Below, piece by piece: positions 25,165 through 34,481 of a DNA stretch of 64,000 bases (positions within the stretch are counted from its first letter, which is position 1; every line of letters starts with the position of its first letter). Source of the stretch: an uncultured Lachnospiraceae bacterium (GTDB lineage Bacteria > Bacillota > Clostridia > Lachnospirales > Lachnospiraceae). The translations under genes were made by a program, and so were the position numbers. A model generated the notes under the pieces. The model saw only the letters and a list, made by a program, of their open reading frames with translations, was not told the DNA's origin and did no database searches. The DNA is taken from NCBI GenBank assembly GCA_910586315.1, contig CAJUIP010000009.1:1-64000 (forward strand), in the 5' to 3' direction.

Positions 25165-26045
25165 AACGCACCAGCCTTTACGCCAGCGGCTCCAGTCCGG
25201 TCAACATGATTCAGGCAGTATTTTATAATGAAGACATGCTGATTTACGACCTGGAAGATTCGGTTCCGGCGTCGGAAAAGGATGCGGCAAGATTTTTAGT
25301 GTATAACATGGTGAAAAACCACCGTCCCAAGGACAAGTACGTATGTATTCGTGTCAACGGCATCTACTCGGAATATCTGGAAGAGGACCTGCAGGCGGCA
25401 GTCAGGGCCAACCCCGACGCCATCCGCATTCCCAAGGTGGAGTATGCCAGAGAGGTAAAAAATATTTCAGAGCGCATCGGGGCCATCGAGAAAAAAATCG
25501 GCCTGGAAGAGGGAAAAATCGAATTAATCTGTAATATAGAATCTTATATGGGCGTGATAAACGCCATGGAGATTGCCCATTCCGATCCGCGCGTGGTGGC
25601 CATGGCCGTAAGCGCGGAGGATTTGACCGCCAGTTTAAAGGCCCAGAGGACGAAGAAGGGCCTGGAGGTGTTTTACGCAAGGAATGCGGTGCTCATGGCC
25701 TGCCGCGCGGCGGGAATTGACGCTCTGGACATTGTATTCAGCGATATCAATGACAAAGAGGGACTCATGGAAGACACGGCCCTTGCCAAAAATCTGGGCT
25801 TTGACGGAAAAACCTGTATCCATCCAAGACAGATCGATACGGTAAATTCCTACTTCACTCCAAGCACAAAAGAAATTAAATATGCCCTCCGCGTCCTGGC
25901 GGCTGTGGAAGAGGGAAAGAAGAACCACAAGGGAGCCGTTACCTTAGACGGCGGCATGATCGACAAGCCCATGGAGTTTCGGGCGCTGACCACCCTCGCA
26001 CAGGCGGAGGCGGCAGGTATCCATGTGAAAGGGATGGTGATGTAA
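25140..26045 (+). CDS. citE: Citrate lyase beta-type subunit (HpcH/HpaI aldolase family)
   Basis: A 301-residue CitE-type lyase: LYASGSSPVNMIQAV at the start, YDLEDSVPASEKDAAR near 37 with the acidic metal ligands, VRVNG-like CIRVNGIYSEY, and GKTCIHPRQIDTVN near 225. It would cleave a carrier-bound 3-hydroxy-3-carboxyacyl ester, for example citryl or citramalyl, into acetyl-carrier and a 2-oxoacid. Part of citDEF. Free citramalyl-CoA lyases belong to the same family, but the carrier and alpha subunits next door argue for the complete complex. Confidence 0.92.
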   Translation: MAEKTIRLKRTSLYASGSSPVNMIQAVFYNEDMLIYDLEDSVPASEKDAARFLVYNMVKNHRPKDKYVCIRVNGIYSEYLEEDLQAAVRANPDAIRIPKVEYAREVKNISERIGAIEKKIGLEEGKIELICNIESYMGVINAMEIAHSDPRVVAMAVSAEDLTASLKAQRTKKGLEVFYARNAVLMACRAAGIDALDIVFSDINDKEGLMEDTALAKNLGFDGKTCIHPRQIDTVNSYFTPSTKEIKYALRVLAAVEEGKKNHKGAVTLDGGMIDKPMEFRALTTLAQAEAAGIHVKGMVM

Positions 26046-26046
26046 G

Positions 26047-27603
26047 ATGAAAAATGCAGTGGGACGGGAAATCCCGGAAAAAATCGGGAGGTATGTGGTT
26101 AAGCCCTATACAGGCGCGTATACGGAGTCGCCGTCCGGTGAGCCTGTGCATACCTTAAGGACAGCCGGAAAGCATGTTTCCGGAGACTGCAAAATGCTCC
26201 CTTCTATCGAGGAGGCAGTAAAAGCCGCAGGCCTTAAGGACGGCATGACCATTTCTTTCCATCACAGCTTCCGCGAGGGGGATGAAATCGTCGGCCAGGT
26301 GCTGACCGCCATCCGTGCTCTGGGAATCCGCCATCTCCGGTTTGCCCCCAGCGCCGTTGTGAACATTAAAAATCCGTCTATCGTGGACTTTGTAAAGGAC
26401 GGGACCATCGACAGAATCGAGGCCAGCGGAATCCGCGGCGAGCTTGGGGACGCGGTCCTGGAAGGCCTGATGGAGGAGCCTGTGATTCTCCGCACCCATG
26501 GCTCCAGGCCCAGGGCCATAGAGGCAGGCGAGCTTATGATTGATGTGGCCTTTATCGGGGCCGCCGCCGCCGATGAATACGGAAATGCCACCGGACAGAT
26601 CGGCCCCAATGCCTGCGGCTCTCTGGGATATTCCTTTGTGGACGTCTCGAACGCGGCGAAGGTCATTGTGATTACGGATTATCTTGTGGATTACCCCTGC
26701 AATCCGGCCAGTATTTCCCAGCAGTATGTGGATTATGTGGTGAAGGTGGACCGGATCGGTGATCCGGATAAGATTGGAAAGGGCGCGGCAAGAATGACCA
26801 AAAACCCCAGGGACTTAATGATTGCCGAGCGGGCGGCCGATGTGATGGCGGCCTCCAGACTGTTTAAGGACAATTTTTCCTTCCAGACCGGGGCCGGGGC
26901 CATCAGCATTGCCTGCACCAATTATCTGGCCGAGCGGATGGAAGCGCGGGGTGTAAAGGCAAGCTTTGCTCTTGGCGGTATTACGGCCGCCATTGTGGAC
27001 ATGTATAAAAAAGGCCTGGTGCGTGTCTTAGAGTGCAGCCAGTGCTTCGACGCCGTCGCGGCCAGAGCCATTGTGGAAGAGCCGGGAATTGTGGAGATTG
27101 ACAACGCGGTGTATTCCAACCCCTTTTCCAAGGGCTCCATGCTGGATAAGTTAAATTTCGGAGTGCTGGCGGCCCTGGAAGTGGACACAGATTTTAACGT
27201 AAACATCCTGACGGGTTCTTCCGGCGAGATGATGGGAGGCCTTGGAGGAGGTCCCGATGTGGCGGCAGGCTCGGATATTTCCATTGTCTGCCTGCCCGTG
27301 GTCCGCGGAAGAACGCCGTCCGTCACGAAGCGGGTATTTACCTGCTGTACGCCGGGAGAGACTGTGGCGGCGGTCGTGACGGAGGCGGGAATCGCTTTAA
27401 ATCCGGCCCATAAATATTACGCGGAGCTGAAAGAAGATCTGGAGAAGGCCAATATGAAGTTAGTAACCATCCAGTATCTTCAGGAGCTGGCAGAGTCTTT
27501 AACGGGAGTTCCTGCTCCCATTGAGACCACGGACCGGGTGGTCTGCGTTGTGGAATACCGGGACGGCACGGTCATTGACGTGATCCGGGAAATAAAAAAG
27601 TAA
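26047..27603 (+). CDS. citF: Citrate lyase alpha-type subunit (CoA/ACP transferase)
   Basis: A 518-residue CitF-type transferase, normal length. Blocks include the N-terminal PYTGAYTESPSGEPVHTLR, FHHSFREGDEIV near 75, GYSFVDVSNAAKVIVITDYLVDYP near 195 and GSSGEMMGGLGGGPDVAAG near 395. It swaps the acetyl group on CitD for the incoming acid. It follows citE with a one-base gap and is the last gene of the run. No citC, citX or citG is present in the window, so carrier maturation must rely on genes elsewhere. Confidence 0.92.
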   Translation: MKNAVGREIPEKIGRYVVKPYTGAYTESPSGEPVHTLRTAGKHVSGDCKMLPSIEEAVKAAGLKDGMTISFHHSFREGDEIVGQVLTAIRALGIRHLRFAPSAVVNIKNPSIVDFVKDGTIDRIEASGIRGELGDAVLEGLMEEPVILRTHGSRPRAIEAGELMIDVAFIGAAAADEYGNATGQIGPNACGSLGYSFVDVSNAAKVIVITDYLVDYPCNPASISQQYVDYVVKVDRIGDPDKIGKGAARMTKNPRDLMIAERAADVMAASRLFKDNFSFQTGAGAISIACTNYLAERMEARGVKASFALGGITAAIVDMYKKGLVRVLECSQCFDAVAARAIVEEPGIVEIDNAVYSNPFSKGSMLDKLNFGVLAALEVDTDFNVNILTGSSGEMMGGLGGGPDVAAGSDISIVCLPVVRGRTPSVTKRVFTCCTPGETVAAVVTEAGIALNPAHKYYAELKEDLEKANMKLVTIQYLQELAESLTGVPAPIETTDRVVCVVEYRDGTVIDVIREIKK

Positions 27604-27616
27604 CTACCAAACGTTT

Positions 27617-28462
27617 TTATACGCCTGAGTAAGCGGCAAAGCCCGCGTCAATAGGCAGGGCCACGCCGGTGATTGCGCCGGCGGCCGTATCGTCACATAA
27701 GAAGAAAACGGCTCCGAGAAGTTCTTCTCCATCCACGAAACGGTGCATCGGAGTACCGTTTAAGATCTTCTCGGACCGGGCGGTCGGCGTACCATCCTCG
27801 TTGAACAGAAGAGAACGGTTCTGGTTGGAAACCAGAAATCCCGGCGCAATGGCGTTGCAGCGGATTCCCGTGCCCGCAAAGTGGGTCGCAAGCCATTGCG
27901 TAAAGTTGGAGACAGCGGCCTTTGCCGCGGAGTACGCCGGAATTTTGGTCAGAGGAATGTAGGCGTTCATGGAGGAGATGTTCAGGATATTTCCGGATTT
28001 TCTTTCCACCATATCCCTGGAAAAGATCTGGGTCGGGATCAGCGTTCCCTGGAAATTCAGCTTGAATACAAAATCCACGCCGTCCGCGTCCAGGTCAAAA
28101 AACGTCTTCTGGCCTTCTTTCGCCTCGTGATGATATTCGTTGTCCGTAGTCGCCTTTGGATTATTCCCTCCGGCTCCGTTGATTAAGATATCGCAGGGCC
28201 CCAGATCCTTAAGAATCTTTGCATGCACCGCCTCCAGTGCCTCCGGGTCCAGAACATTGGCCTTGTAGCCTTCGCAGAGATAGCCTTCGGCCCTGCATTC
28301 GTCCGCCGTCTTTTTTACGGCGTCCTCATTTAAGTCGAGAGCAGCGACCTTAGCGCCCGCCTGTGCGAAGGCTTTTGCCATGGTGCCGCAGAGAACTCCG
28401 CCTGCGCCTGTAATCACGACGACTTTTCCTGTAAAATCAATATTTAACGGTAATTTTATCAT
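27617..28462 (-). CDS. uxuB: SDR-type D-mannonate oxidoreductase (fructuronate reductase)
   Basis: A 281-residue short-chain dehydrogenase: VVVITGAGGVLCGTMAKAF near 13 binds NAD(P), ILINGAGGNNPKAT near 92, catalytic YSAAKAAVSNF near 180. It matches the SDR type that replaces classical UxuB in Firmicutes, reducing fructuronate to mannonate. Last gene of the minus-strand uronate operon, after uxaC. Only 13 bases separate its end from citF, which converges on it, and no terminator is visible there. Confidence 0.85.
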   Translation of the reverse strand: MIKLPLNIDFTGKVVVITGAGGVLCGTMAKAFAQAGAKVAALDLNEDAVKKTADECRAEGYLCEGYKANVLDPEALEAVHAKILKDLGPCDILINGAGGNNPKATTDNEYHHEAKEGQKTFFDLDADGVDFVFKLNFQGTLIPTQIFSRDMVERKSGNILNISSMNAYIPLTKIPAYSAAKAAVSNFTQWLATHFAGTGIRCNAIAPGFLVSNQNRSLLFNEDGTPTARSEKILNGTPMHRFVDGEELLGAVFFLCDDTAAGAITGVALPIDAGFAAYSGV

Positions 28463-28532
28463 GAATTTCTCCTTTCAAGAATCGAACGTTTCCCACCCCC
28501 GTGAACTGTAATTTTCAAGATTCAAACATGCG

Positions 28533-29936
28533 CTACTGCACGCCAAACCGAAAGAACGCGTTTGTGTTATTAAAGCAGATGTCTTCCACAAGCCTTGTAA
28601 GATGTTTTCTGTCGTCCGGATACTGTCCGCTTTCCACCCATTCGCCGATCAGCTCGCAGAGAATACGGCGGAAGTATTCATGCCTTGTGTAGCTTAAGAA
28701 AGAGCGGGAGTCTGTCAGCATGCCCACGAAGCATCCCAGCATTCCGTTATTTGCGAGTTCTGTCAGCTGACTCCGCATGCCGGAGCGGGTATCGTTAAAC
28801 CACCAGCTGCTGCCGTGCTGGATACGCCCTGCCACACTCCCGCCCTGGAAGCATCCAGCAATAGAGACAAGGGCCGTATTGTCATTGGGGTTCAGGGAAT
28901 ATAAGATCATTTTCGGAAGGCCGCCGTTTTCCATAAACGCGTTCAGGAGAGAGGCCATGTGTTCCACGCCTGACCGGCTGTTGACCGCGTCAAAGCCGGT
29001 GTCGGCGCCCAGCTTCCGGAACATAATCGTATTGTTGTTGCGGAGGCATCCGAAATGGATCTGCATGACCCAGTCTTTTTTCGCATATGTTTTCGCACAT
29101 GCCATGGTCACCATGGTCTTGAAAACATCCGCGTCCTTTGCCTGGGGACGGATTCCCTGCATCGCGTCCGCAAAGGCCCGGTCCGCAACCCGGACGTCCG
29201 GCGCTTCAAACATGCAGGAATCCAGCCCGTGGTCGGCGCAGAGGCAGCCGTGCGCGGCAAAATAATCGATGCGGTCATTCAATGCACGGATGACGTCGTC
29301 GGTGTTTTTTATCTCATACCCGACGGTGCGGGAGAGCTTTCCCATATATTCCGCAAAGCCGTCCTTCTCAATGTTAACGGCCTTGTCCGGACGGAACGCC
29401 GGAAGAACTTTAATATCCATGGCGGGATCATTGGCGATGAGCGTATGCCAGCGGAGGTCGTCGGAAGGGTCGTCGGTGGTGCATACGGCTTTCACGTGAT
29501 ACATGTGCATCATATCCCGGACAGAGAGGCCGGAGAGGATTTCGCCGCACGCATCGTAGACTGCGTCCGCGTTTTCTTCTGTCAGCGGTTCGTGAATGCC
29601 GAAATACCGTTTAAGCTCAAGATGGCTCCAGTGATACAGGGGATTGCCGATGAGCCGCGGCATGATGGATGCAAAGGCGCGGAATTTTTCTCTCGGGTCC
29701 GCGTTCCCGGTTATTTTTTCCTCCGGAATGCCGCCGAAGCGCATCTGCCGCCATTTGTAGTGGTCTCCCCCAAGCCATACTTCTGAGATATTGTCAAATT
29801 TGCGCTTCTCTGCAATCTCCTGCGGATTTACATGGCAGTGATAATCAATCACAGGCATGTTCTCTGCCACATCATGATACAGCCATTTCGCCGTCGGCGT
29901 GGATAACAGGAAATCCTGATTCATAAATGCTTCCAT
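28533..29936 (-). CDS. uxaC: Glucuronate/galacturonate isomerase
   Basis: A 467-residue UxaC, close to the usual 470. The His33-Cys-His35 pair (VIDYHCHVNPQEIAE) marks its amidohydrolase-superfamily fold, and WLGGDHYKWRQMR near 57 is a family block; YSLNPNDNTALVSIAGCFQGG lies near 355. It interconverts glucuronate with fructuronate (and galacturonate with tagaturonate), so one enzyme may serve both uronate operons in this window. The start is set at MEAFMNQDF, with AAAGGAGG upstream. Confidence 0.95.
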   Translation of the reverse strand: MEAFMNQDFLLSTPTAKWLYHDVAENMPVIDYHCHVNPQEIAEKRKFDNISEVWLGGDHYKWRQMRFGGIPEEKITGNADPREKFRAFASIMPRLIGNPLYHWSHLELKRYFGIHEPLTEENADAVYDACGEILSGLSVRDMMHMYHVKAVCTTDDPSDDLRWHTLIANDPAMDIKVLPAFRPDKAVNIEKDGFAEYMGKLSRTVGYEIKNTDDVIRALNDRIDYFAAHGCLCADHGLDSCMFEAPDVRVADRAFADAMQGIRPQAKDADVFKTMVTMACAKTYAKKDWVMQIHFGCLRNNNTIMFRKLGADTGFDAVNSRSGVEHMASLLNAFMENGGLPKMILYSLNPNDNTALVSIAGCFQGGSVAGRIQHGSSWWFNDTRSGMRSQLTELANNGMLGCFVGMLTDSRSFLSYTRHEYFRRILCELIGEWVESGQYPDDRKHLTRLVEDICFNNTNAFFRFGVQ

Positions 29937-29949
29937 AGACGCCTCCTTT

Positions 29950-31023
29950 TTATTCCTTTTTTCCTTCAGTTTTCTCGAGCATGTCCCAGCAGCCCCAGAG
30001 ATACATAATCCCGAGAGCCCGGTCATAGAGGCCGTAGCCCGGCCGGCACTGTTCGCCCCAGAGATGGCGGCCGTGGTCTGGACGCATATATCCGGTGTAG
30101 CCGCAGTCATGGTAGGCCTTCATGATATCGAGGATTCCGGTATCTCCGTCGCAGTCGCGGTGGGAGGCCTCCGTGAAATCTCCATTGGGATAATGACGGA
30201 CGTTGCGGACATGGGCAAAGGCAATCCGGTCACAGTAGGTACGGACAATATCGGCCACGTTGTTTTCCGGATTGGCTCCGAGAGATCCTGAGCACAGGCA
30301 GAGACAATTATGCGGGTCATCTACCATATGAAGGCAGCGGCCGATGGAGTCCTTATCACACAGAAGGCGTGGCAGCCCGAAAATATCCCACGGCGGGTCG
30401 TCCTGGTGGATTGCCATTTTGATTCCGGTCTCATGGCAGACCGGCATAATTGCCTCAAGGAAATATTTTAGATTCTCCCAGAGCTTTTCCTTGGTTACCG
30501 GACGGTATGCCTCAAAAAGCTCGTCTAATTTCGCCATTCTCTCAGGTTCCCAGCCCGGAAAGGTCATCCCGTGAAGGTGATTGAGAATGTAGTCGGCCAT
30601 CTCCCTGTAATCCTCATGGATTCGGTTCTTTTCGTAAAACAGGGCGGTAGAGCCGTCCTCCAGCGGGTGGAACAGATCGGTTCTTGTCCAGTCAAAGATC
30701 GGCATGAAATTGTAGGTTACGACTTTGACGCCGAACTTCGCCAGATTGCGAAGCGTAGTCTTATAGTTTTCGATATATCTGTCGCGGGTGGGGAGACCGA
30801 TCTTGATGTCGTCATGGACATTGACGCTTTCCACCACATCCATGTGGAAGCCGGCGCCTTCGATACGGCGTCTGACGGCTTCTATTTCCTCCGTTTCCCA
30901 TACCTCACCTGCCTGTTTGCTATGGAGCGCCCAGACGAGTCCGGTGACTCCGGGGATCTGCCGGATCATCTCTGGCGTGATGCTGTCGTTGCCGTCGCCG
31001 TACCAGCGAAATGTCATCTGCAT
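29950..31023 (-). CDS. uxuA: Mannonate dehydratase
   Basis: A 357-residue UxuA, usual length. It begins MTFRWYGDGNDSITPEMIRQIPG, the family signature, with KMAIHQDDPPWDIFGLPR near 200 and MRPDHGRHLWGE near 308 supplying metal-binding His and Asp. It dehydrates D-mannonate to 2-keto-3-deoxygluconate. RBS GGAGG lies a few bases before the ATG. Kinase and aldolase for the product (kdgK, kdgA) are not in the window. Confidence 0.95.
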   Translation of the reverse strand: MQMTFRWYGDGNDSITPEMIRQIPGVTGLVWALHSKQAGEVWETEEIEAVRRRIEGAGFHMDVVESVNVHDDIKIGLPTRDRYIENYKTTLRNLAKFGVKVVTYNFMPIFDWTRTDLFHPLEDGSTALFYEKNRIHEDYREMADYILNHLHGMTFPGWEPERMAKLDELFEAYRPVTKEKLWENLKYFLEAIMPVCHETGIKMAIHQDDPPWDIFGLPRLLCDKDSIGRCLHMVDDPHNCLCLCSGSLGANPENNVADIVRTYCDRIAFAHVRNVRHYPNGDFTEASHRDCDGDTGILDIMKAYHDCGYTGYMRPDHGRHLWGEQCRPGYGLYDRALGIMYLWGCWDMLEKTEGKKE

Positions 31024-31116
31024 AAAGTTACCTCCTGGTTTTATATTGAGTACTCTCTGAAACTTTCTGTGACGCATATCTGATGGAAAGCAATTTCCAG
31101 GCGCGCTTTCGGGCAC

Positions 31117-32418
31117 CTACAGTAAGCCTGCAGCCATGGGAAGACCTGTACTTAAGAATGGAAGGTATGTGACAAAAAGCAGTCCGATCAGAATGGCAAT
31201 ATAATACCATATCATATAGGGAATGGTCTTTGCAAGAGTCGTACCGCCGACTTTAATCGCCACAAACAGCGTATTGCCGACCGGGGGCGTAATGTTCCCG
31301 ATACATAGATTATAAACGAGAATCAGCCCAAAGTGTACCGGATGCATGCCGAAAGTTTTCACAACCGGAAGGAACAGCGGTGTAAAGATTAAAATCGCGG
31401 GAGTTACGTCCATAAAGGTTCCTGCGATCAGAAGAATCACATTCATAATCAAAAGGATCACCACGTAATTGTCGGTCAGTCCCAGAAGCGCTGCGGAGAC
31501 AGCCTGTGGAATCTGTAAAAACGCCATAACCCAGCCGAGAATGTTGGAGGCGCCGATTAAAAATACGACCATACCGCTCATTTTCGCACTTTCCACCACA
31601 ATCTTCCAGAAAGATTTCAGGGTGATATTGCGGTACAGAACGCCTAGAATCAAGGCATAGAGGACGGCGATTGCGGACCCTTCGGTGGCGGTGAAAATGC
31701 CGGAGACGATTCCTCCGATCACAATCACGATCAGAGACAGAGCCGGAATTGCGCGGATGGTCGCGGTTCCGAGATTTTTCCAGTCAAATCTTCCTTCGGT
31801 TCCCCGGTATCCTTTGCGTTTTGCAAGGATTACCCCGACGATAATACAGCAGAGAGCCCAGAGAAATCCCGGGATGTAACCGCCGAGGAACAGAGCGGCC
31901 ACCGACGTACCACCGGATGCGAGAGAGTACGTAATCAGAGCGTTTGACGGAGGAATTAAGAGGCCGGAGGGGGCCGATGCCCCGTTTGTGGCCGCGCAGA
32001 GAGCCGGATCATAGCCCTGCTCTTCCTCGCCCTCCCGGACCATGCTTCCTACGGCGGCCGCAGCGGCGGAAGCGGAACCGGAGATGGCTCCGAACAGGGC
32101 GTTTGCGCCGGCATTTGTAACAAGTAAAGCGCCCGGAAGCTTGCCAAGGAACGCCATGACGAAATCAACCAGGCGTTTTGCAATTCCACCCTGATTCATC
32201 AGATTGCCTGCCAGAATAAAAAACGGGATGGCAGTCAGACTGAATTTGCTCATACCCACAAAAGTCCTCTGGGCTGCTGTTACCACAGACACGTCAAGCG
32301 GTACGGTCTGCAAAATCACCACAAGGGCAGAGATGCCGATGGAATAGACAATCGGTACGCCAAGCGCGAGAAACGCCAGCAGCACGAGCAGAATAATAAC
32401 CAGTGACTGTATTGCCAT
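31117..32418 (-). CDS. dctM: TRAP transporter large permease (uronate operon)
   Basis: A 433-residue DctM-type integral membrane protein with about 12 helices. IPFFILAGNLMNQGGIAKRLVDF near 60, GAISGSASAAAAAVGSM near 110, and IPPSNALITYSLASGG near 148 are typical. It drives sodium-coupled uptake with the DctQ-like and DctP-like proteins encoded just upstream. Operon position with uxuA and uxaC points to a hexuronate, probably glucuronate. Confidence 0.93.
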   Translation of the reverse strand: MAIQSLVIILLVLLAFLALGVPIVYSIGISALVVILQTVPLDVSVVTAAQRTFVGMSKFSLTAIPFFILAGNLMNQGGIAKRLVDFVMAFLGKLPGALLVTNAGANALFGAISGSASAAAAAVGSMVREGEEEQGYDPALCAATNGASAPSGLLIPPSNALITYSLASGGTSVAALFLGGYIPGFLWALCCIIVGVILAKRKGYRGTEGRFDWKNLGTATIRAIPALSLIVIVIGGIVSGIFTATEGSAIAVLYALILGVLYRNITLKSFWKIVVESAKMSGMVVFLIGASNILGWVMAFLQIPQAVSAALLGLTDNYVVILLIMNVILLIAGTFMDVTPAILIFTPLFLPVVKTFGMHPVHFGLILVYNLCIGNITPPVGNTLFVAIKVGGTTLAKTIPYMIWYYIAILIGLLFVTYLPFLSTGLPMAAGLL

Positions 32419-32907
32419 TTATGCCGCCTCCTTTTCTATTGTCCGGCCATGCAGGATATCCGCAACATTAAGCAGTGTATAGATCATGTTGAGAATTCCG
32501 CAGAGCGGCAGTACGATATAGAAAATACCGATGGGTACGCCCAGAGAAGACGTCATCTGCCCCATGGCTAACGTTGTAATCCGGATTCCGCCGAAGGTGA
32601 GGATAATGGCCGAGAACAGAAAGGCGATGATCTCTCCGAAGCAGTTTAAAAGCTTCTGCATGCCCGGGCTGCATCTTTCCACGAGAATCGGAATGTTCAT
32701 ATGTCCGCGCTCGCAGGTAATGAGGGAAGCTCCCATTAAACTCATCCATGCGAACAGATAGCCGACAAGTTCCTCTGACCAGGTGGACGGATTTTTAAGT
32801 GCATACCTTGTCAGAACCTGCCAGCAGGTCAGAATCACCATGGCAAGGAAGCTTAAGCCCGCCAGCAGGTTTAAAGACCGGGTAATCCCGTTACGAAATG
32901 TGTTCAT
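32419..32907 (-). CDS. dctQ: TRAP transporter small permease (uronate operon)
   Basis: A 162-residue DctQ-type protein with four membrane helices; NPSTWSEELVGYLFAWMSLMGAS near 43 is the family signature. The start is set at MNTFRNGI (32907), 7 bases after GAGGAGG; an ATG two codons earlier lies too close to that site. It ends directly before the large permease start with no gap. Confidence 0.9.
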   Translation of the reverse strand: MNTFRNGITRSLNLLAGLSFLAMVILTCWQVLTRYALKNPSTWSEELVGYLFAWMSLMGASLITCERGHMNIPILVERCSPGMQKLLNCFGEIIAFLFSAIILTFGGIRITTLAMGQMTSSLGVPIGIFYIVLPLCGILNMIYTLLNVADILHGRTIEKEAA

Positions 32908-32927
32908 GTACATACCTCCTCTGGTTC

Positions 32928-33959
32928 CTACTCTGTTCCCGGGGAATACTTTGCGTTGCATTCCTGGATCCTCTGATAGATGGGCCGCAGATCCGGATAC
33001 TGCGAAAGCACCTTTTCATGCATGGGTTCACATATTTCCTGAAACGGCTTCGGGTCCGGATAAAGGAACTGTACGCCCTGTACGTTCTGAGCCTTTTCCT
33101 TCGCGGCATCAACCGCTTTTCCCCATTCCTCCCGTTCCACCAGATTGACAAGCTGAAAGCCTTCCTCGAAGATCGCCCGCTCGTCTTCGGAAAGCTCGTC
33201 CAAAAAAGCACAGTTGCCGATGAGGATATCCGGGATCATCTGATGCATATCGTAGGAATAGAACCGGCAGACATCGCCGTGTCCGTTGGAAGTTAAAGCC
33301 ATTTCGTTATTTTCCGCTCCGTCGATGACCTTGGACTGCAGTGCAGTGTACACGTCTCCGAACCCCATCGGCGTCGCGGAGCCGCCAAGGCGGTCCATCA
33401 TTTCCACGTTGGTCGGAGACTGCTGTACGCGGATCTTTAAGCCCTTTAAATCTGCCGGGGTATGAATTGGCGTGGACACTGTGTAGAAATTACGGGTTCC
33501 CGCATCGATCCATGTAACCGCTTCAAAACCGGCTCTGGCGGTGGATTCAAAAATAGGGTCGACAATTTCTGAATCGTCCATTGCCGCGTTATACGCATCC
33601 TGGGAAGCAAACAGGTATGGCAGATTGAACAGCGTGTAGTTTTCCGAAAAAGTTTCCAAAATCGAATTGCTCGCCACACAGAAGTCGATAGCGCCTGTCT
33701 GCGTCAGCTGGACCATATCCGTCTGGGAACCAAGCAGCTCACTGGGATATACTTCCACATTGTATTTGTCTCCGAGCCGGTCTTCGATATATTTTTCGAA
33801 GGCGAGTAAGGCAATATGGGTGGGATGATCGGTTGCCTGGTTGTGGCCGATTCGAACGATCCGGCGGGAATCCCGTCCGGCCGCGCTGCATCCGGAAGTT
33901 GCTGCCGAAAGCATTCCTATACTGAGTATCACAGCAAGCGCTCTGCAAAAACGTTTCAT
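32928..33959 (-). CDS. dctP: TRAP transporter solute-binding lipoprotein (uronate operon)
   Basis: A 343-residue DctP-type binding protein. A signal peptide ends in the lipobox TSGC (Cys24), anchoring it outside the membrane. RIGHNQATDHPTHIALLAFEKYI starts the mature domain; LKGLKIRVQQSPTNVEMMDRLGG near 165 contains the conserved Arg that binds the substrate carboxylate, and VIDGAENNEMAL near 210 follows. First gene of the uronate operon, so its promoter should lie in 33960-34190. Confidence 0.93.
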   Translation of the reverse strand: MKRFCRALAVILSIGMLSAATSGCSAAGRDSRRIVRIGHNQATDHPTHIALLAFEKYIEDRLGDKYNVEVYPSELLGSQTDMVQLTQTGAIDFCVASNSILETFSENYTLFNLPYLFASQDAYNAAMDDSEIVDPIFESTARAGFEAVTWIDAGTRNFYTVSTPIHTPADLKGLKIRVQQSPTNVEMMDRLGGSATPMGFGDVYTALQSKVIDGAENNEMALTSNGHGDVCRFYSYDMHQMIPDILIGNCAFLDELSEDERAIFEEGFQLVNLVEREEWGKAVDAAKEKAQNVQGVQFLYPDPKPFQEICEPMHEKVLSQYPDLRPIYQRIQECNAKYSPGTE

Positions 33960-34197
33960 ATCTGTTTCCTCCTTATTTAAAAAGGCAGTGTCAAATCCTG
34001 CCCTATTCTTTGTTATTAAAACCTTGATTTATAGGAGGCTGCAAATAAAAAGAGCATTGACTTCCCTTTCTACCTGCGTTTTCCGAATTGCGGTTCATAG
34101 AAAAATGATGTACGGATTCGGGACGGTTTATACGATAGAGGAGATGAAAAATCTGGCAAAAAGAATCTTGAGCGATAAAGGGAATTTTTGTTTGCAT

Positions 34198-34229
34198 TTG
34201 ACATAGTATATATCATGATATATACTATG
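34198..34229 (+). promoter_or_regulatory. vapBC promoter covered by a perfect 28-bp palindrome
   Basis: TTGACA (34198-34203), 17-base spacer, TATACT (34221-34226). Bases 34202-34229 form a perfect palindrome, each half reading CATAGTATATATCA from the outside in, that covers spacer and -10. It is the obvious operator for autorepression by the VapB/VapC complex. Confidence 0.9.
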
Positions 34230-34250
34230 AATACAAGGAGGTGTATGCAC

Positions 34251-34481
34251 ATGATGACGGCGAAATTATTTGAAAACGGCAGGAGCCAGGCGGTTCGTCT
34301 GCCGAAGGAATATCGGTTTAGTGGAGATGAAGTCTCAATCAACAAGGTTGGGGATGTTGTGATTTTGATGCCGAAAGAGAACAAGTGGTCAGGATTTTTG
34401 AGTGGATTGAGTCTTTTTACAGATGATTTTATGAGTGATGGCCGTGAGCAGCAGCTTGTACAGGAGAGAGAATCTTTATGA
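34251..34481 (+). CDS. vapB: VapB-type antitoxin
   Basis: A 76-residue antitoxin starting MTAKLFENGRSQAVRLPKEYRF, the swapped-hairpin DNA-binding N-terminus of VapB/AbrB proteins; the acidic C-terminus binds the toxin. The ATG at 34251 is 9 bases after GGAGG; a slightly earlier ATG (34245) is too close. It overlaps vapC by 4 bases (ATGA) and sits 21 bases after the palindromic operator. Confidence 0.9.
   Translation: MMTAKLFENGRSQAVRLPKEYRFSGDEVSINKVGDVVILMPKENKWSGFLSGLSLFTDDFMSDGREQQLVQERESL

Noticed and set aside
34003..34206. Small open frames on both strands upstream of vapBC
   Set aside because: No ribosome-binding site and no recognisable family; the region is more likely the leader of the uronate operon on the minus strand.
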